A stretch of DNA of 64,000 nt, taken from NCBI GenBank assembly GCA_050298535.1, contig JBNKUI010000091.1:62001-126000 (forward strand), read 5' to 3'. The stretch's first letter is position 1. Each line of letters opens with the position of its first letter. This DNA comes from JABDMH01 sp050298535 (lineage in GTDB: Bacteria; Bacteroidota; Bacteroidia; Chitinophagales; Saprospiraceae). This document shows positions 61,626 through 64,000 of this stretch, in pieces. Position numbers and translations under genes: made by a program. The notes beneath the pieces are model-generated. The model was not told where the DNA came from and searched no databases. It was given only the letters and a program-made list of their open reading frames with translations.

Positions 61626-61674
61626 AGACACAAGGAAGCTAGGCTCCCCCCGACTTATTTGAGACCAACAATAA

Positions 61675-61962
61675 TTAGCGAGCATTCAAAAGATAGTGTT
61701 TCATGTCGTACAGACCACCTCCATTATACACCTCCTTCACACCATTGGCAAGTAGATAATTGGCGGCCTGCCCGCTGCGGTTTCCACTGCGGCAGTACAG
61801 TACCAGGGGCTTAGCCATGTCTCGAAGTTCTGCAAAATGTTGAGGCACTTCACTTAAGGGAATGTTCAGGGCACCCTGGATATGATCCGCCTCAAATTCA
61901 TAAGGTTCACGCACATCAATGATAGTGGCGTGATTATCTCTTAAAGCTGTCTGAATACTCAT
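61675..61962 (-). CDS. Single-domain rhodanese-like protein
   Basis: 95 aa. The active loop LVLYCRSGNRSGQAA carries the catalytic Cys, and the N-terminal IIDVREPYEFEADHIQGALN is the CH2A/B signature. It is cytoplasmic and would transfer sulfane sulfur. It lies divergent from the polymerase gene and convergent with DUF2891. No partner sulfur gene is near. Confidence 0.92.
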   Translation of the reverse strand: MSIQTALRDNHATIIDVREPYEFEADHIQGALNIPLSEVPQHFAELRDMAKPLVLYCRSGNRSGQAANYLLANGVKEVYNGGGLYDMKHYLLNAR

Positions 61963-62072
61963 TTTTCCTTTTTTTGATCAAATAAATAGCATTTTGCAAA
62001 AAGAAATTGTGAGTAATATCACATAACATGATCAGCAGATTATCATACATTCATTTTATCACTTTCATAAGT

Positions 62073-62954
62073 ATGAATGAGCTTCGAAACATTGATGGGA
62101 AGGAAATTGAATTTACGAATCTGAATAAGATACTATACCCTGCCATTGCCGTTAAGAAAAGTGATGTTTTAGATTACTATCAACATGTGTCTAACTATCT
62201 CCTTGAATTTGGTGTGGACAGACTATTATCTCTATTACGGTGTCCTGGTGGAGTTACTGACAACTGCTTTTTTCAACGAAACAAACCATCCTGGGCACCG
62301 GATTGGATACAAAGTGTGGAGGTGGGGGTTGAGAAAACTGCAGATTATGTTTTGTTAAGAAATCGAGCCTCCTTATTCTGGCTTATACAGATTGACACAC
62401 TAGAGATACATGCAACCTCAGTGAAATATGATAATCTTGAGAGACCTGATTTGATTATTTTCGACCTAGATCCTTTCGAGGGAATGTCTTTTGGAATGCT
62501 TGTAGAAATGGCTTTTGAAATAAAGAAGATCCTTGAATCAATGGGCATTGTTCCTTTTGTAAAGACTTCAGGAAAAAAGGGTATACATTTGTATTGTCCG
62601 GTCCGGGCCAAGCATGGTTTTAATGAAGTTTTTCAAATTGCACATCGCCTCGCTCAGAAAATAATTAATACTATATCATCGTGCACTTTGGACTTATCCA
62701 AGAGTGCAAGAAAGGATGAAGTGCTAATTGATGTATATCGAAACCATCCATATCAATCCATGATATTGCCATATAGTTTACGAGCCACTGATAATGCTAC
62801 GGTCTCTATGCCCCTTACATGGAAGCAGTTGGAAAGTATTAAGTCACCCAGCGATTTCTCTATTTATACTGTTGCTGACTACCTGGAAATACATGGTGAT
62901 CCCTGGATGGATATGACTGAGCAAGCCATCTCCCTCGGCTCATTAAATATTTAG
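62073..62954 (+). CDS. Stand-alone LigD-type DNA polymerase/primase (AEP family)
   Basis: 293 aa from ATG 62073; an ATG 45 bases upstream adds a hydrophobic stretch not seen in relatives. Family marks: EFTNLNKILYP opening, FFQRNKPSWAPDW, catalytic DLDP in IIFDLDPFEG, the TSGKKGIHLY nucleotide loop, and the third acidic site in VLIDVYRN followed by PYSLRATDNATVSMPLTW. This is the polymerase module of bacterial NHEJ ligase D without the ligase or nuclease domain, and no Ku gene is near. It could act in gap filling, primase-polymerase or damage tolerance. Confidence 0.9.
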   Translation: MNELRNIDGKEIEFTNLNKILYPAIAVKKSDVLDYYQHVSNYLLEFGVDRLLSLLRCPGGVTDNCFFQRNKPSWAPDWIQSVEVGVEKTADYVLLRNRASLFWLIQIDTLEIHATSVKYDNLERPDLIIFDLDPFEGMSFGMLVEMAFEIKKILESMGIVPFVKTSGKKGIHLYCPVRAKHGFNEVFQIAHRLAQKIINTISSCTLDLSKSARKDEVLIDVYRNHPYQSMILPYSLRATDNATVSMPLTWKQLESIKSPSDFSIYTVADYLEIHGDPWMDMTEQAISLGSLNI

Positions 62955-63603
62955 GATGTACTGATACCAAAGGTGATTTCGACTTTGCAATATGATATTA
63001 GCTTAAATCCAGGATACTTTAACAGGGATGTATAATGTGTCTGCCCCTTGCACTATTTTGAGTCTCATGCCAATCCAAAGACAAGTTCATATTTTGCCAG
63101 AGTGTAATAATGACATCCCATCACAAGATGATTACTTTTTTTGGTAAAGGCAGTCGTAAGAGCGTTTAAATAGTCAGTCCATGGGTAGGGATTGAAGAGT
63201 CAGAATAGCTTATTCAAAATGCTGCCATTTTTAAAAAAAAGAGGTAGATATAGTCAATAATATATTTCTTAAGTCAGTCTCTTTTTTGGCTGCTAACATG
63301 TTATTTTTTTCTTTTTCTAGAAGTTGATGGATGGGAATCAATGATTTTGCCAATAGAAATTCGTCAGTGTGATAAGTCTATAAATGCACAAATATAAATA
63401 TATGCCACTCATGCTGATAATTGCCAGTATTGGGAGTCGAAAAAGTATGGCTGATGTCTGAAAGACTTGTGAAAAAATTTCACTGAAATAGTGGAGATAT
63501 TGTTTGGGAACATAGGTGCCCTTTGGAGGAAGAACAATTGGCAGTCTTAATAATTTATTTATAGAATTTTGCTCATAGGATAAACATAATTTACTTTATA
63601 AAT
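62955..63603. other. AT-rich non-coding stretch before the dehydrogenase
   Basis: About 650 bases without a recognisable gene, with several poly-T and poly-A runs, no exact TANNTTTG element near the next gene and no clear hairpin. It may be a decayed region; I see no trace of a named gene. Confidence 0.5.
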
Positions 63604-64000
63604 ATGAAGTAGCTGTATTTAGCTCCAAGAGTTATGACCGAGATTTTATTGAGGCAGTCAATGAACGTTTGGATAGTCCCCATACATTTGTTTTCTATGA
63701 AGCTTCTCTTGATCCATCCACCGTGTCGTTGGCAAAAGATTTTGATGGTATCTGTGTATTTGTAAATGACGACCTATCCGGTAAGATTCTGAAGCAACTA
63801 AGTTCATATGGAGTACGGGTAGTCGCTCTACGTTGTGCTGGTTACAATAATGTGGATCTGGATGTGGCCGGAGAAATGAAGATGCATGTGGTGCGAGTAC
63901 CCTCATATTCTCCCCATGCTGTAGCAGAGCATGCTGTGGCACTGATCCTGACGCTAAACCGAAAAACACATAAATCATACAATAGAGTCCGAGAGCACAA
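63604..64000 (+). CDS. D-lactate dehydrogenase-like 2-hydroxyacid dehydrogenase, 5' frameshift and 3' cut by window
   Basis: The expected start would be ATG plus a lysine codon and then VAVFSSKSYDRDFIEAV, but the sequence reads ATGAAGTAG. One A appears missing after the ATG, and the protein frame (GTA GCT GTA...) has no in-frame ATG, GTG or TTG upstream before a TAG. From there the protein is excellent: FDGICVFVNDDLSG, LRCAGYNNVDLDVAGE and PSYSPHAVAEHAVALILTLN are the substrate and NAD-domain entry motifs of D-lactate dehydrogenases. The gene runs off the window end. Either a real mutation or a homopolymer error in the sequence. Confidence 0.85.

Overview
The window looks like chromosome of a Bacteroidota bacterium, probably a marine or sediment Saprospiria/Lewinella-type or Cytophaga-type lineage. 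Evidence: a SusC/SusD pair, a type-IX-secretion 'gliding motility' C-terminal domain, a DUF6090 protein, a PadR regulator paired with a prefix-domain FtsX permease, and a four-helix-bundle S23-type protein. Several genes also have the Bacteroidota -7 promoter element TANNTTTG upstream, with little Shine-Dalgarno signal. I see no rRNA, tRNA, CRISPR array, prophage or intact insertion sequence.

Layout. 1-8.5 kb: one tightly packed operon for a tripartite ABC efflux pump (HlyD adaptor, TolC channel, ATPase, two FtsX/MacB permeases), ending in its own sigma-54 response regulator and histidine kinase. 8.5-13.4 kb: single genes (WYL regulator, DinB, a Tat-exported PhoX/DUF839 lipoprotein, an unknown protein, an M23 endopeptidase). 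13.5-15.3 kb: two convergent sulfotransferase-like genes. 15.4-16.9 kb: a secreted four-repeat crystallin-like protein with a clear terminator. 17-21.7 kb: a large FtsX permease behind a nested palindrome, a DUF1961 lipoprotein, and a Crp/Fnr regulator with FNR-like operator sites on both sides of its gene. 21.8-32.6 kb, all minus strand: GNAT, cupin, a TrpB2-type enzyme, two DEAD-box helicases, DUF6090, a Tat-type Gfo/Idh/MocA oxidoreductase with a DUF1080 hydrolase, a four-helix-bundle gene flanked by degenerate tandem repeats, and a GT39-like glycosyltransferase.

32.9-40.2 kb holds a TamB-TamA pair for outer-membrane assembly, followed by a 1-Cys peroxiredoxin. 41-44.5 kb holds FkbM methyltransferase, YhhN membrane protein, a small hypothetical, a cupin fused to a second domain, and an isoprenylcysteine-methyltransferase-like protein. 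44.6-48.7 kb is a serine hydrolase-PadR-FtsX permease operon with a paired direct repeat just before the first start codon. 49-55.8 kb is SusC-SusD followed by a lipoprotein that joins a c-type heme motif to FG-GAP repeats, abutting a convergent T9SS cargo protein. 57.6-64 kb holds MsrA, two tandem SSB genes lacking the acidic tail, a small membrane protein, DUF2891, rhodanese, a stand-alone LigD-type polymerase, and the 5' part of a D-lactate-dehydrogenase-like gene whose start is out of frame by one base.

The main themes are envelope traffic (efflux, TAM, SusCD, T9SS), polysaccharide or sugar handling, and redox or stress repair. No single cluster is clearly a new defence or mobile system. 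The most unusual items are the repeat-flanked four-helix-bundle locus, the FNR-like circuit, the direct repeats before the PadR operon, and the heme/FG-GAP protein attached to SusCD.
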